A stretch of 64,000 nt of DNA from positions 1 through 64,000 of the forward strand of contig WBUK01000005.1 in the NCBI GenBank assembly GCA_008933765.1, read 5' to 3'. Position numbers and translations under genes: made by a program. The stretch is from Ignavibacteriaceae bacterium (GTDB lineage: Bacteria > Bacteroidota > Ignavibacteria > Ignavibacteriales > Ignavibacteriaceae). The notes below the pieces were generated by a model. It had not been told where the DNA came from. It searched no databases and saw nothing but the letters and a program-made list of their open reading frames with translations. Positions 1-7,820 of this stretch are shown here, in pieces; within the stretch, counting starts at the first letter, position 1; each line of letters opens with the position of its first letter.

Positions 1-1966
1 TAACTCTTGCGTCTGCTTTAAGCGAGAACTCAATAGTTGTCGATGGGTTGAACGGGTTCGGGAAGTTCTGTGCAAGTGCATATTCTGTCGGAATATCTAT
101 TACAGCTTCCACTTCGTTTGAATATTCAGAAGTTCCGTCGAAATCTACCTGACGAAGTCTGTAGGTATATTTACCTGAAGCCAAGCCCTGATCTGTGTAT
201 GAATATTCTTTCCCTTCAGTGGTTGTTCCGTTACCGTTAACAAACCCAATTTTTGTGAAGGCGCCTTCGTTAAGTTTTCTTTCAACTTCGAAGCCCATGT
301 TATTGGTTTCGGTAGCGGTTGTCCAGTTAAGGGTAATGTCGTTTTTCAGAACATTAGCCATGAAAGAAGAAAGCTCAACAGGGATAACCTGTGAAGTACC
401 AAGAACCTGGAACGGCAAGCCTTGACCGTAACCGGGACCACCGGCTGAATCTCTCAATGGAGCCCAGCCTGAGGTTGTTCTCTGGTAAGCATCACCGGTT
501 TCATAAGTACCGAGAATTGAAATCGGAATAACCCAAGGACCTGAAGCAAGTGTGCCGCCGAGTGTGTACATAACCCAGTAGTTGCCGGCAGGAAGAACAG
601 GATTAGCATTTGCAGAAACTGCCATAACGGGTCTGTCAGCATTGGTTGGAGTGTTATCGCTAGCGCGGTAAGCACCGGTCCACTCAGCAGCAAGGAACCT
701 TTCGGTAGTTTCATCACCCCAAACAACGGTGCTGCTTGGGAGGTCAGGTCTGCCGTTGTAAACTACAACTTTAACGCTGTTATGAGTCGGGGTTGTTGTT
801 GAACCTGTTTGATATGAGTAGAACTTAAAGCCCTGAAGCGTCCATTCATTGTTATATGGAACTTCAAAATTATCCGCTACCCAGTTGCTTGCGGAACTTT
901 GAGCACCAAAACCCCAAACATTGAGATTTGAAGTCTGTAGCGCCGAAAGATCTGCACCACCAAACCCACCACCGGGGTTTGTTACAAAGGGCCCGTTGCT
1001 GTAGAGGAAACTCTCCACAAAAGCAGTTCTGGTAATGGTGTCGTTTGCAGGGTTTGCATCACCGGCGAGCTGAGTAAAGGCTTTTGCCGTGTAGGAACCG
1101 GATACCGGTGTCCATGTGTCAAATGTTACCTGTGTAGTCTGATCCGGTGCTAAGTTCGTAACCTGTTTGGTTGAAGTGTAGCCACCGGGGTTAATCGTCA
1201 TAGTTACGGGGAACGACTGAGCAGCACCGCCGAAATTTTTAACTGTTGCTGTGGGGGTCATCGCAACATTTGCAGCTACTGCACCGGATACATTATGTGA
1301 TACCGTACCTACATCATTAGGAACACCGGTCTCTACATAAACACTGTCTAAGTAAAGCCTTAACTGATCCATCTCGTTATATCTGAAAGCAAGATATACG
1401 GTTTGCCCGGCATAAGCGGCTAAACTTAACTGAAACATTTGACCGGGTGCAGGCATCGGTCTGAAAGCGCCAATTCTTGTGTATCCTGTCGGGGGAACAC
1501 CACCGGTGGTGGATACCCAGATACTCACGGAATCAGCATAAGCACTACCGCCAACGCCGTAGAAAAAGAGTTTATCTGCAGCATCAACCGTGAAAGAAGG
1601 AGTTACTAACCAGTCATCATTTCTTAAAGATGCTGATTCCCAACGGACGGAAGCAGTAGCAGTTCCAAAAATTGGTGCAGAAGTATAACGAAGCCATATG
1701 TTTGCTCCACCATCAAGTTGGTGAACTGCCCAACCGGCAGGCGGGAAGGTTACATCTTCAAAACCTTGTGAAAATTTCACTATTCCGGTTACCTGATTTG
1801 GAGGAATTTGCGACCAATCAGTAGGAGGAGTGCCCCTCTGGTCAAGCATCTCTTTTTGTGCCTGCGTTAACTGGGGGCTGGATTTGTATTTTTCAGCACT
1901 GTTCTGCGACCACACTAAGTTGCTCGCTAAAAAGAGCGTGAAAAGAACAAGGAACAATTTTTTCAT
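1..1966 (-). CDS. Large secreted protein with type IX C-terminal sorting domain (3' end cut by window)
   Basis: The reading frame is open from an ATG at 1966 to the left edge (about 655 residues), so the true C-terminus lies outside. The start is supported by GAGGT upstream and by a signal peptide (MKKLFLVLFTLFLASNLVWS). Then follow a region resembling a choice-of-anchor J / MAM-like domain (SQGFEDVTFPPAGW ... DDWLVTPSF), a CARDB-like segment (PNDVGTVSHNV ... GDANPANDTITR), and a fibronectin-III-like segment (LSSFMANVLKNDITLNW). The last visible part is the start of a sorting domain (FPNPFNPSTTIEFSL). Known of the family: such proteins cross the outer membrane by type IX secretion and stay at the surface or are released. 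I infer an adhesin or matrix role; no catalytic motif was seen. Confidence 0.85.
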   Translation of the reverse strand, partial: MKKLFLVLFTLFLASNLVWSQNSAEKYKSSPQLTQAQKEMLDQRGTPPTDWSQIPPNQVTGIVKFSQGFEDVTFPPAGWAVHQLDGGANIWLRYTSAPIFGTATASVRWESASLRNDDWLVTPSFTVDAADKLFFYGVGGSAYADSVSIWVSTTGGVPPTGYTRIGAFRPMPAPGQMFQLSLAAYAGQTVYLAFRYNEMDQLRLYLDSVYVETGVPNDVGTVSHNVSGAVAANVAMTPTATVKNFGGAAQSFPVTMTINPGGYTSTKQVTNLAPDQTTQVTFDTWTPVSGSYTAKAFTQLAGDANPANDTITRTAFVESFLYSNGPFVTNPGGGFGGADLSALQTSNLNVWGFGAQSSASNWVADNFEVPYNNEWTLQGFKFYSYQTGSTTTPTHNSVKVVVYNGRPDLPSSTVVWGDETTERFLAAEWTGAYRASDNTPTNADRPVMAVSANANPVLPAGNYWVMYTLGGTLASGPWVIPISILGTYETGDAYQRTTSGWAPLRDSAGGPGYGQGLPFQVLGTSQVIPVELSSFMANVLKNDITLNWTTATETNNMGFEVERKLNEGAFTKIGFVNGNGTTTEGKEYSYTDQGLASGKYTYRLRQVDFDGTSEYSNEVEAVIDIPTEYALAQNFPNPFNPSTTIEFSLKADARV

Positions 1967-2014
1967 TTGTTACCTCAATTGGATGTTGATGATTTGTTGA
2001 TTAAGAAAAAGATT

Positions 2015-2039
2015 ACTTTGACAGTTTAACTGCCAAAGT
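2015..2039. promoter_or_regulatory. 25-bp near-perfect inverted repeat upstream of the surface protein
   Basis: The arms ACTTTGACAGTT and AACTGCCAAAGT pair with one mismatched position per arm. It lies about 50 bases upstream of the start codon of the gene ending at 1966, in a stretch with no coding potential. It could be an operator or a hairpin in the mRNA leader; the sequence alone cannot tell which. Confidence 0.45.
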
Positions 2040-2207
2040 AGAGTTTATTATAATTTTTATTAATAATTATTCTGCTTTTACAATACCGTCGATTAATCTT
2101 TCCTTGTATAAAGAAAATTGTTGCTAATACGGTTGGTTAAATTACACAATATATTTTAATTTTACAATACCACACCACGGATTAATTAAAAAAATGTTTA
2201 AGTTTTT

Positions 2208-2798
2208 TTAATTTTTGTGGATAAGTCCGTTCTTAATCACTGTTTTGATGTTGTTTCGCATAATCGGAAGTGGTATCAGCCTCGGCTCAAGTGCCCACAC
2301 TTCCAAAAGATTTCTTATTCCTCCCAGAATAAAGAACCTTAACGCTTTAACATTGAGGTTAGGGTTAATGCTGCCGCCCTTTTGCCCGTCGTAGATAATT
2401 AATTCAGCCTTCGACATAAAGTCATGGTAGTACATAACCTGCACTTCGGGGTTTCTCATTACTAAATGTTGCTCGTTCACGAAAACAGTTGCCAAATCAG
2501 AGTTGCTCGAGAAAATATCAAAAAAGACATCAATGAGATGGTCAAGTTTTTCGGTTACTGAAAAATCTACCCTGTTAGCCAGTGCTTCCAACTCGTTGTA
2601 AAGACTTTTCCACAGATTTTCAAACACTTTTACTAAAAGGTCTTCTTTGTTCACATAATAAAGATAAAGCGTTCCGATCGAAACATTACTTTCTTCAGCG
2701 ATTTTCGCCATTTTAGCGCCATGATAGCCATTTTTAGCGAATACCCTTATCGCCGCTTCTAAAATATCTTTTTCTTTGTTGCCTGTTTTAACTCTCAT
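2208..2798 (-). CDS. TetR/AcrR family transcriptional regulator
   Basis: A 196-residue protein, the usual length for TetR regulators. The N-terminal 50 residues form the helix-turn-helix domain (ILEAAIRVFAKNGYHGAKMAKIAEESNVSIGTLYLYY, quoted in part: NVSIGTLYLYYVNKEDLL). The remaining all-helical part would be the ligand-binding and dimer domain; its ligand is not predictable here. It lies between the surface protein and the agmatine deiminase gene, on the same strand as both. A small dyad at 2824-2837 just upstream suggests autoregulation. Whether it controls the putrescine genes or the surface protein is open. Confidence 0.88.
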   Translation of the reverse strand: MRVKTGNKEKDILEAAIRVFAKNGYHGAKMAKIAEESNVSIGTLYLYYVNKEDLLVKVFENLWKSLYNELEALANRVDFSVTEKLDHLIDVFFDIFSSNSDLATVFVNEQHLVMRNPEVQVMYYHDFMSKAELIIYDGQKGGSINPNLNVKALRFFILGGIRNLLEVWALEPRLIPLPIMRNNIKTVIKNGLIHKN

Positions 2799-2823
2799 TT
2801 TACACTCATTGAAATAAATTTTA

Positions 2824-2837
2824 TGAATCAGTATTCA
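2824..2837. promoter_or_regulatory. Candidate TetR operator (TGAAT-N4-ATTCA)
   Basis: TGAATCAGTATTCA is a dyad with perfect 5-base arms, 26 bases upstream of the TetR start codon. TetR-family proteins bind short dyads near their own promoters. The assignment rests on position and symmetry only. Confidence 0.35.
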
Positions 2838-2881
2838 AATATATTCGTTAATGATGATAATTGCAAGATAGAGAATGCGCC

Positions 2882-3997
2882 CTAAGCCTTCCGATAATTA
2901 ACTAAAGTGCCGGTTCCACCCGCAGGCACTTCATGGGTTAAACAGTGAAGTGTACCCAACCCCCAAATCAGATCAACCGCCCCAATTCCTGTAACTTTTC
3001 TTTTCGGAAAAAGCTCAGAAAGTATCCCAAGGGCGTCTTTATCGTTCGGATCGTTAAAAACGGGAACAAGCACGGTTCCGTTTGCAATATAGAAATTTGC
3101 GTAACTTGCCGGCAACCTCATTCCATCAAATGAAAGCGGCTCCGGCATCGGAAGAGCCACAACCTCCGGGCGTTCACCATTTTCCAAAAGCGCGCTCTGC
3201 AACCGTTCCCGGTTTTCGTTCAATATTTTGTAGTTTTTATCATTTTTGCGCTTCTCTTCGCAAAGCACTATGGTAGTTTCGTTCACAAAACGCGCAAGAT
3301 CATCCACATGGCCGTGCGTGTCATCACCGGCAATACCTTTCCCTAACCAAATCACATTCGTAATGCCCAAATGTTGTGCAAAAACTTCTTCATAATCTTT
3401 TGCGGTAAAACCGGGGTTCCGCACCTGCACCTTCGGATCCAGAAGGCATTCTTCGGTTGTCAGCATAGTCCCCCTGCCGTTTGAATCAATAGCCCCACCT
3501 TCCAAAACTACGGGTTTGCCGTTATGGTACGGCACTTCAAACGGGATTTCCAACGCTTCCAACAAAATGCGGGATGAACGCCCATCGTTTTTGTAGTTGT
3601 CATACTTTGCCCACGCGTTAAATGCAAAATCTACCCCGTGAACAGCTGTTCCTTTTTTAACAAAAGCCGGCATGGAATCACGCATCCACCCCCGGTCAGT
3701 TTTTGCGTTTACATAGATACGGTTCTTCCCCCCCACTTCCGCCATCGTAAGTTTGTTCTCAATATCTGAGAGCTGCTTTTCGGAATTGTAGAGGATCACC
3801 ACTTTTTCGTAAGGCACAAGCTTTTTAACAATTTCGGTATAAACCCACGGAATTGGCTCAAATTTTTGAGGCCAGTCTTCTTTATTGTGAGGCCAGCCAA
3901 GAATAGTAGCCGCGTGTTTTTCAAACTCTCCGGGTAACCTGCCTGCTTTGTTGCTATCAGTTGTATGATGTTTTTTTTTCAATTGTGGGTTCTTCAT
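2882..3997 (-). CDS. aguA: Agmatine deiminase
   Basis: Hydrolyses agmatine to N-carbamoylputrescine and ammonia, the first of two steps from decarboxylated arginine to putrescine. The 371 residues match the usual length of the peptidyl-arginine-deiminase-like family. Visible family motifs are GWPHNKEDWP near the start, RDSMPAF, FNAWAKYDN, LEGGAIDSNGRGTML, GDDTHGHVDDLARF with the catalytic His, and the C-terminal GLGTLHCLTHEVPAG with the nucleophilic Cys. The partner enzyme lies upstream on the same strand, 180 bases away. No arginine decarboxylase is in the window. The ATG has only a weak upstream ribosome site. Confidence 0.95.
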   Translation of the reverse strand: MKNPQLKKKHHTTDSNKAGRLPGEFEKHAATILGWPHNKEDWPQKFEPIPWVYTEIVKKLVPYEKVVILYNSEKQLSDIENKLTMAEVGGKNRIYVNAKTDRGWMRDSMPAFVKKGTAVHGVDFAFNAWAKYDNYKNDGRSSRILLEALEIPFEVPYHNGKPVVLEGGAIDSNGRGTMLTTEECLLDPKVQVRNPGFTAKDYEEVFAQHLGITNVIWLGKGIAGDDTHGHVDDLARFVNETTIVLCEEKRKNDKNYKILNENRERLQSALLENGERPEVVALPMPEPLSFDGMRLPASYANFYIANGTVLVPVFNDPNDKDALGILSELFPKRKVTGIGAVDLIWGLGTLHCLTHEVPAGGTGTLVNYRKA

Positions 3998-4177
3998 CTC
4001 TGCTTAGGTTGTTTAATGATTTCTCTGCATAACTTCTTGTTAATAATCCGGTAAACTTTCGCCTGATTTTTCATACCGGTTCTACCCCCTGTTCTTGTCA
4101 GAGGGTTTTGCCCGCAATCTCAATGATAAAAAAAGATAAAAAATTGCGGAACATTTATACCCTGAAGCGCTGAAAAC

Positions 4178-5068
4178 TTAATTTTCCAAAAATCTTTTTG
4201 TAATATCGCTATAGGCGTCAATTCTCCTGTCTCTGAAAAAGGGCCAGTTTCTGCGAATATATTCAATTCTTTCGGGGTCAATTTCGGCAATCAGCACCGC
4301 TTCTTTATCTGTTGGTGCTTCCGCAATAATCACCCCTTGCGGGTCGGCAACAAAAGAAGAGCCCCAGAACAAAATCCCCTCTTGTTCCTTAACAGGTTGC
4401 TCGAACCCTACCCGATTGACTGCAATAACATAAACACCGTTAGCAACAGCGTGGCCTCTTTGCACGGTTATCCAGGCATCTCTTTGCTGTTTGCCGTGTT
4501 CTTCCATTTCGAAGGGGTGCCACCCGATTGCCGTCGGGTAGAAAATAACCGATGCGCCTAACATCGCGGTGATACGGGCCGCCTCCGGGTACCACTGATC
4601 CCAGCAAATAAGCGTACCGATTTTGCCATAATTCGTGTCAAATGCTTTAAAGCCAAGGTCTCCGGGCGCAAAATAAAACTTTTCGTAATACGCAGGGTCG
4701 TCAGGGATGTGCATCTTACGGTAAATACCGCCAATTTCGCCACTGTCGTTGATGAAAACAAGACTGTTGTGGTAAACCCCAAGCGACCTCTTCTCAAAAA
4801 TCGGGACAATAACCGAAGTGCGGGTTTCACGCGCCACTTTGGTGAATGCTTCTGTTGAGGCACCCGGGATCGTTTCTGCCAACTCGTACAGATCAATATC
4901 TTCTTTTTGGCAGAAATATTGCGAGCGATAAATTTCCGGCAGACAGATCACATTCGCACCCTTAGTTGCCGCTTCTCTAACTGCCTCGACAGCTTTTTGG
5001 GTGTTGCTTTTTAAGTCTTCACCTATTTGCAGTTGCACAATACCTGCGTTAAATTTCGATCTGTTCAA
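4178..5068 (-). CDS. aguB: N-carbamoylputrescine amidase
   Basis: A 296-residue nitrilase-superfamily enzyme that converts N-carbamoylputrescine to putrescine, CO2 and ammonia. The Glu-Lys-Cys triad is visible in VICLPEIYRSQYFC, YRKMHIPDDP and GTLICWDQWYPEAAR. FAPGDLGF and the C-terminal RRNWPFFRDRR are typical of the AguB branch, and pairing with aguA makes the assignment firm. The start is TTG, chosen because AGGAG lies 6 bases upstream and no ATG fits the conserved N-terminus. The order aguB then aguA on one strand suggests co-transcription despite the 180-base gap. Confidence 0.95.
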   Translation of the reverse strand: MNRSKFNAGIVQLQIGEDLKSNTQKAVEAVREAATKGANVICLPEIYRSQYFCQKEDIDLYELAETIPGASTEAFTKVARETRTSVIVPIFEKRSLGVYHNSLVFINDSGEIGGIYRKMHIPDDPAYYEKFYFAPGDLGFKAFDTNYGKIGTLICWDQWYPEAARITAMLGASVIFYPTAIGWHPFEMEEHGKQQRDAWITVQRGHAVANGVYVIAVNRVGFEQPVKEQEGILFWGSSFVADPQGVIIAEAPTDKEAVLIAEIDPERIEYIRRNWPFFRDRRIDAYSDITKRFLEN

Positions 5069-5074
5069 TAACTT

Positions 5075-5079
5075 CTCCT
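5075..5079 (-). promoter_or_regulatory. Shine-Dalgarno site fixing the TTG start of aguB
   Basis: On the minus strand AGGAG is followed by AAGTTA and then TTG at 5068. The strong site with six-base spacing decides for this non-ATG start. Confidence 0.7.
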
Positions 5080-5236
5080 GTTTGAAAAAAAATACACACT
5101 CAATTCGACTAAAAAATTAGAAGTAAAACATCGATTTCAACCTAAACTGCCCATAAGAACAGAAAAGGGTTTCATTTCTTAATTCGGCTCCATAATTAAA
5201 GAAGAACCGGCACTTCAACAGTTTATAATCAATTAA

Positions 5237-6139
5237 TCAATAAGTTTTCTCGGAAATTAAAGTTCCGTTTTCGTCAAATTCTTTTGAAGATTTAATCACG
5301 CCTTTTTCGTAAAAATCAATCGACCAAAGCGAGCCGTTTTCTCTGTAAATTTTTGATTCACCGTGAAGTCTGTTATTCACCCAGTTTTGGTCGGTCCATA
5401 ATTTCCCCGATTCATACCAAGTTTTTGCAGGACCTTCCCTCAGGCTGTTCACATAAGAAATTTCACTTTGCACATTTCCGTTTTCGTAGAAAGAAACATG
5501 CACGCCCTCGGCTTTGCTGGCAACATATTTTTTTTCAGCTTTTTTCTTACCCGAAGGGTAGTATTCAATAACCACGCCATTTATTTTGCCCATCATATAA
5601 GGGTATTCACCCATAAGTGCCCCGTTTTCGTGGAACCACTTCGTTGTGCCGTCCTGAACACCGTTTTTATACTCAATTTCGCCCTTAATAATCCCCGTAT
5701 CCCAGTACTCGTAAGAAACTCCCACAATTTTTCCGTCAACAAATTGTGAAGAAGACTTAACTTTCCCGTTACTGTGGTAAGAAGTGTAGCTGCCTGAAAG
5801 CACGCCGTTTTTATAAGTTCCCTCTTCAGAAAGCCGACCGCCGGCTTGAAAAGTAGCGAACTTACCGTTGCGTTTGTTTCCGGAGTAAATATAGTCTTCT
5901 TTCAGTGCTCCGGTTGAATCGAAACTTCTGACCACTCCATCGAGCACACCCATTTTATAGTTCGAGACAGATTCCAGAATACCGGTGGGGTAATATTTCC
6001 GAACCTCGCCGTTAAGTTTATTTCTCGAGTAATTAGCCACTTCTTTCAACACGCCACTGTCGTAGCGGGTAATAATTTCACCGTTTTGCGCATTCAGGGC
6101 AAACCCAAAAAGCATAAAAAGCAGAATAAAGTTTTTCAT
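5237..6139 (-). CDS. Exported MORN-variant repeat protein (YwqK-like)
   Basis: A 300-residue protein with a signal peptide (MKNFILLFMLFGFALNAQ) followed by about a dozen units of roughly 23 residues of the form G.YxxYYPxGxLxSxxxYxNGxLxG, for example VRKYYPTGILESVSNYKMG. This is the MORN-variant (MORN_2) pattern. Databases often label such proteins as a YwqK-type antitoxin, but I see no toxin partner and the protein is exported, so I do not follow that label. A larger relative lies directly upstream on the same strand, and the pair probably arose by duplication. Function unknown. Confidence 0.85.
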   Translation of the reverse strand: MKNFILLFMLFGFALNAQNGEIITRYDSGVLKEVANYSRNKLNGEVRKYYPTGILESVSNYKMGVLDGVVRSFDSTGALKEDYIYSGNKRNGKFATFQAGGRLSEEGTYKNGVLSGSYTSYHSNGKVKSSSQFVDGKIVGVSYEYWDTGIIKGEIEYKNGVQDGTTKWFHENGALMGEYPYMMGKINGVVIEYYPSGKKKAEKKYVASKAEGVHVSFYENGNVQSEISYVNSLREGPAKTWYESGKLWTDQNWVNNRLHGESKIYRENGSLWSIDFYEKGVIKSSKEFDENGTLISEKTY

Positions 6140-6184
6140 CTTTAGAATCCGTTAAAACCAATAAAAACTGAATTAATTTCCAAT

Positions 6185-6221
6185 CTAATAGCCAAAAGTG
6201 TAGCTAATAGCCAAAAGTGTA
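6185..6221. repeat. Tandem copy of the 3' end of the neighbouring gene, stop codon included (18 bp x 2)
   Basis: CTAATAGCCAAAAGTGTA occurs at 6204-6221 and again, without mismatch, at 6185-6202, one base apart. On the minus strand the first copy is the last five codons and stop of the 6204-7517 gene (YTFGY, TAG); the second lies immediately downstream and is noncoding. Confidence 0.9.
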
Positions 6222-7517
6222 AGTTATGTTCCCTTGCGAATCAAATTCCCGTGCAGTTTTCATAACGCCGTTTTCGTAAAATTCTTCTTTTTTAACGGTG
6301 CCTTCGGGGTAAAACTCTTTCAAAGTTCCCTCTAATTTCCCGTCTTTAAAATATGCTTCTCTCCAGAGCACCCCCTCCAAATTATAAAGGAATTGTTGCC
6401 CGTTCAAAACATCGTCCCGGTAGTTTTCAATAACGCGGGTAAGCCCGTTTTTATGAAACCCGCGGTACTCGCCGTTAAGTTTATCGTTGCGATAAGTTGC
6501 CCGGTATTGAAGAGCCCCGTTTTCGTCATAAACTAACATAATGCCGTTTTTTTGCCCCTCCAAATAAACAGCTTCCGACATTAGTTTCCCTGAATCGTAA
6601 AACGACTTAACCGCCCCGGTTATTTTTCCTTTGTAAAGCTCTGCTTCCTGATATAATGTGCCGTTATCGTGGTATTTATAAATCCACCCGACCTGTTCAT
6701 CGTTTTGGAAAGTAAGCTCTTCTTTCATAAAACCTGATTCAAAGAATGAGTGATATTTCCCCTCCTTTTTACCGTTTTTAATCAGCACTTCACTTTTAAC
6801 AACACCGTTTGGGTAATATTCTCTGTCAACTCTTTCCTCCTCGGTAAATTTACCGTCTTTATCGTACCTGATCCGTGTTTCCAACAGATCGGCTTGGTAG
6901 TAATCGCGCACCCTAAGTTTGCCGTTGATGTCATAAAAATAAGCATAACCATGTTTTTTATCGAACCGGTACTCGGCAGTTGCCGAAACCTTTCCGTTTT
7001 CAAAATATATGGTTGTTTTCCCGTGCTGCATATCATTGAAGAAGTTTTTCTCAAACTCTTTTCCCCCTTTTTCATAATAAACCACAGAAAGCCCCTCTAA
7101 CTTTCCCAGATGGTAGTGCCACTCACCCTGAAGTTTTCCTGATTTATAATAAGTTGTTGTAATCCCCTCTTTTTCGTTGTTGAGGTAGTTTTCTCTCCCC
7201 CACAATTCCCCTGTTTCGTAGTAAGTAAGCCCTTCACCCTCTCTATTACCGTTTTCGTAGTTCCAGGTCCGGCTTAGCGTCCCGTTTTCAAAAAACCAGT
7301 TGGAGCGCCCCTCTTCAGTGCCGTTTTTAAAAGTCCATTCTTTCCAAAGCACACCTGTAGGGTAATATTCACGGTAATAGCCATCCAACTTACCGTCAAG
7401 GTATTCACCCTCGGTTTCAACTTTTCCGTTAGGATAGAAAGTTTTCCTTACCTCTTTTTCCCCCTGAGCGAAAATACCAAAAGAGAGAACAAGAATAAAC
7501 AGCAGGTTTAATTTCAT
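6204..7517 (-). CDS. Exported MORN-variant repeat protein, longer paralogue
   Basis: A 437-residue protein with a signal peptide (MKLNLLFILVLSFGIFAQG) and then about eighteen MORN-variant units such as REYYPTGVLWKEWTFKNG and KSFYDSGKLMSEAVYLEG. No other domain is visible. It ends with FDSQGNITYTFGY, resembling the end of its 300-residue neighbour (FDENGTLISEKTY), so the two are paralogues. The repeats are expected to form an extended beta structure, probably in the periplasm or at the cell surface. Function unknown. Its last codons are duplicated directly after the stop. Confidence 0.85.
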   Translation of the reverse strand: MKLNLLFILVLSFGIFAQGEKEVRKTFYPNGKVETEGEYLDGKLDGYYREYYPTGVLWKEWTFKNGTEEGRSNWFFENGTLSRTWNYENGNREGEGLTYYETGELWGRENYLNNEKEGITTTYYKSGKLQGEWHYHLGKLEGLSVVYYEKGGKEFEKNFFNDMQHGKTTIYFENGKVSATAEYRFDKKHGYAYFYDINGKLRVRDYYQADLLETRIRYDKDGKFTEEERVDREYYPNGVVKSEVLIKNGKKEGKYHSFFESGFMKEELTFQNDEQVGWIYKYHDNGTLYQEAELYKGKITGAVKSFYDSGKLMSEAVYLEGQKNGIMLVYDENGALQYRATYRNDKLNGEYRGFHKNGLTRVIENYRDDVLNGQQFLYNLEGVLWREAYFKDGKLEGTLKEFYPEGTVKKEEFYENGVMKTAREFDSQGNITYTFGY

Positions 7518-7820
7518 GTAACTGTTAACTTATTTATTCAATATTAAAATTAAAATGAATTGCAAAATAACACTTCCGATTAAGAATATCAGTTCATTAT
7601 TCCGCCCATTGATGATGCCAATTTGCCCATTTATCTCCTCTTATTTAGCGAAAAACGGGTAGTTTGCACCATTTCTTCCTTTTTAGCTGCCGGTTAAAGA
7701 CGAGTGGCTGATTTCCTTTTTCCTTCGAAACTAACCCATTATTTCGTAAATTGTTAGGTTGAAATATTTTTATTTTAACTTTCAGACAATTGAAATAATA
7801 ACATAGGACACAGAAAGTTC
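7518..7820. other. Divergent intergenic region
   Basis: Between the minus-strand repeat protein and the first plus-strand glycan gene. Both promoters should lie here, but I could not pick out convincing promoter boxes. No ORF, tRNA or repeat was seen. Confidence 0.5.

Noticed and set aside
454-726. Minus-strand ORF of 90 residues near the left edge
   Set aside because: It lies in another frame of the edge-truncated sorted surface protein, which reads through with domain motifs.
5237-7517. Toxin-antitoxin module suggested by the YwqK-type repeat
   Set aside because: Both proteins have signal peptides and there is no small toxin-like neighbour.
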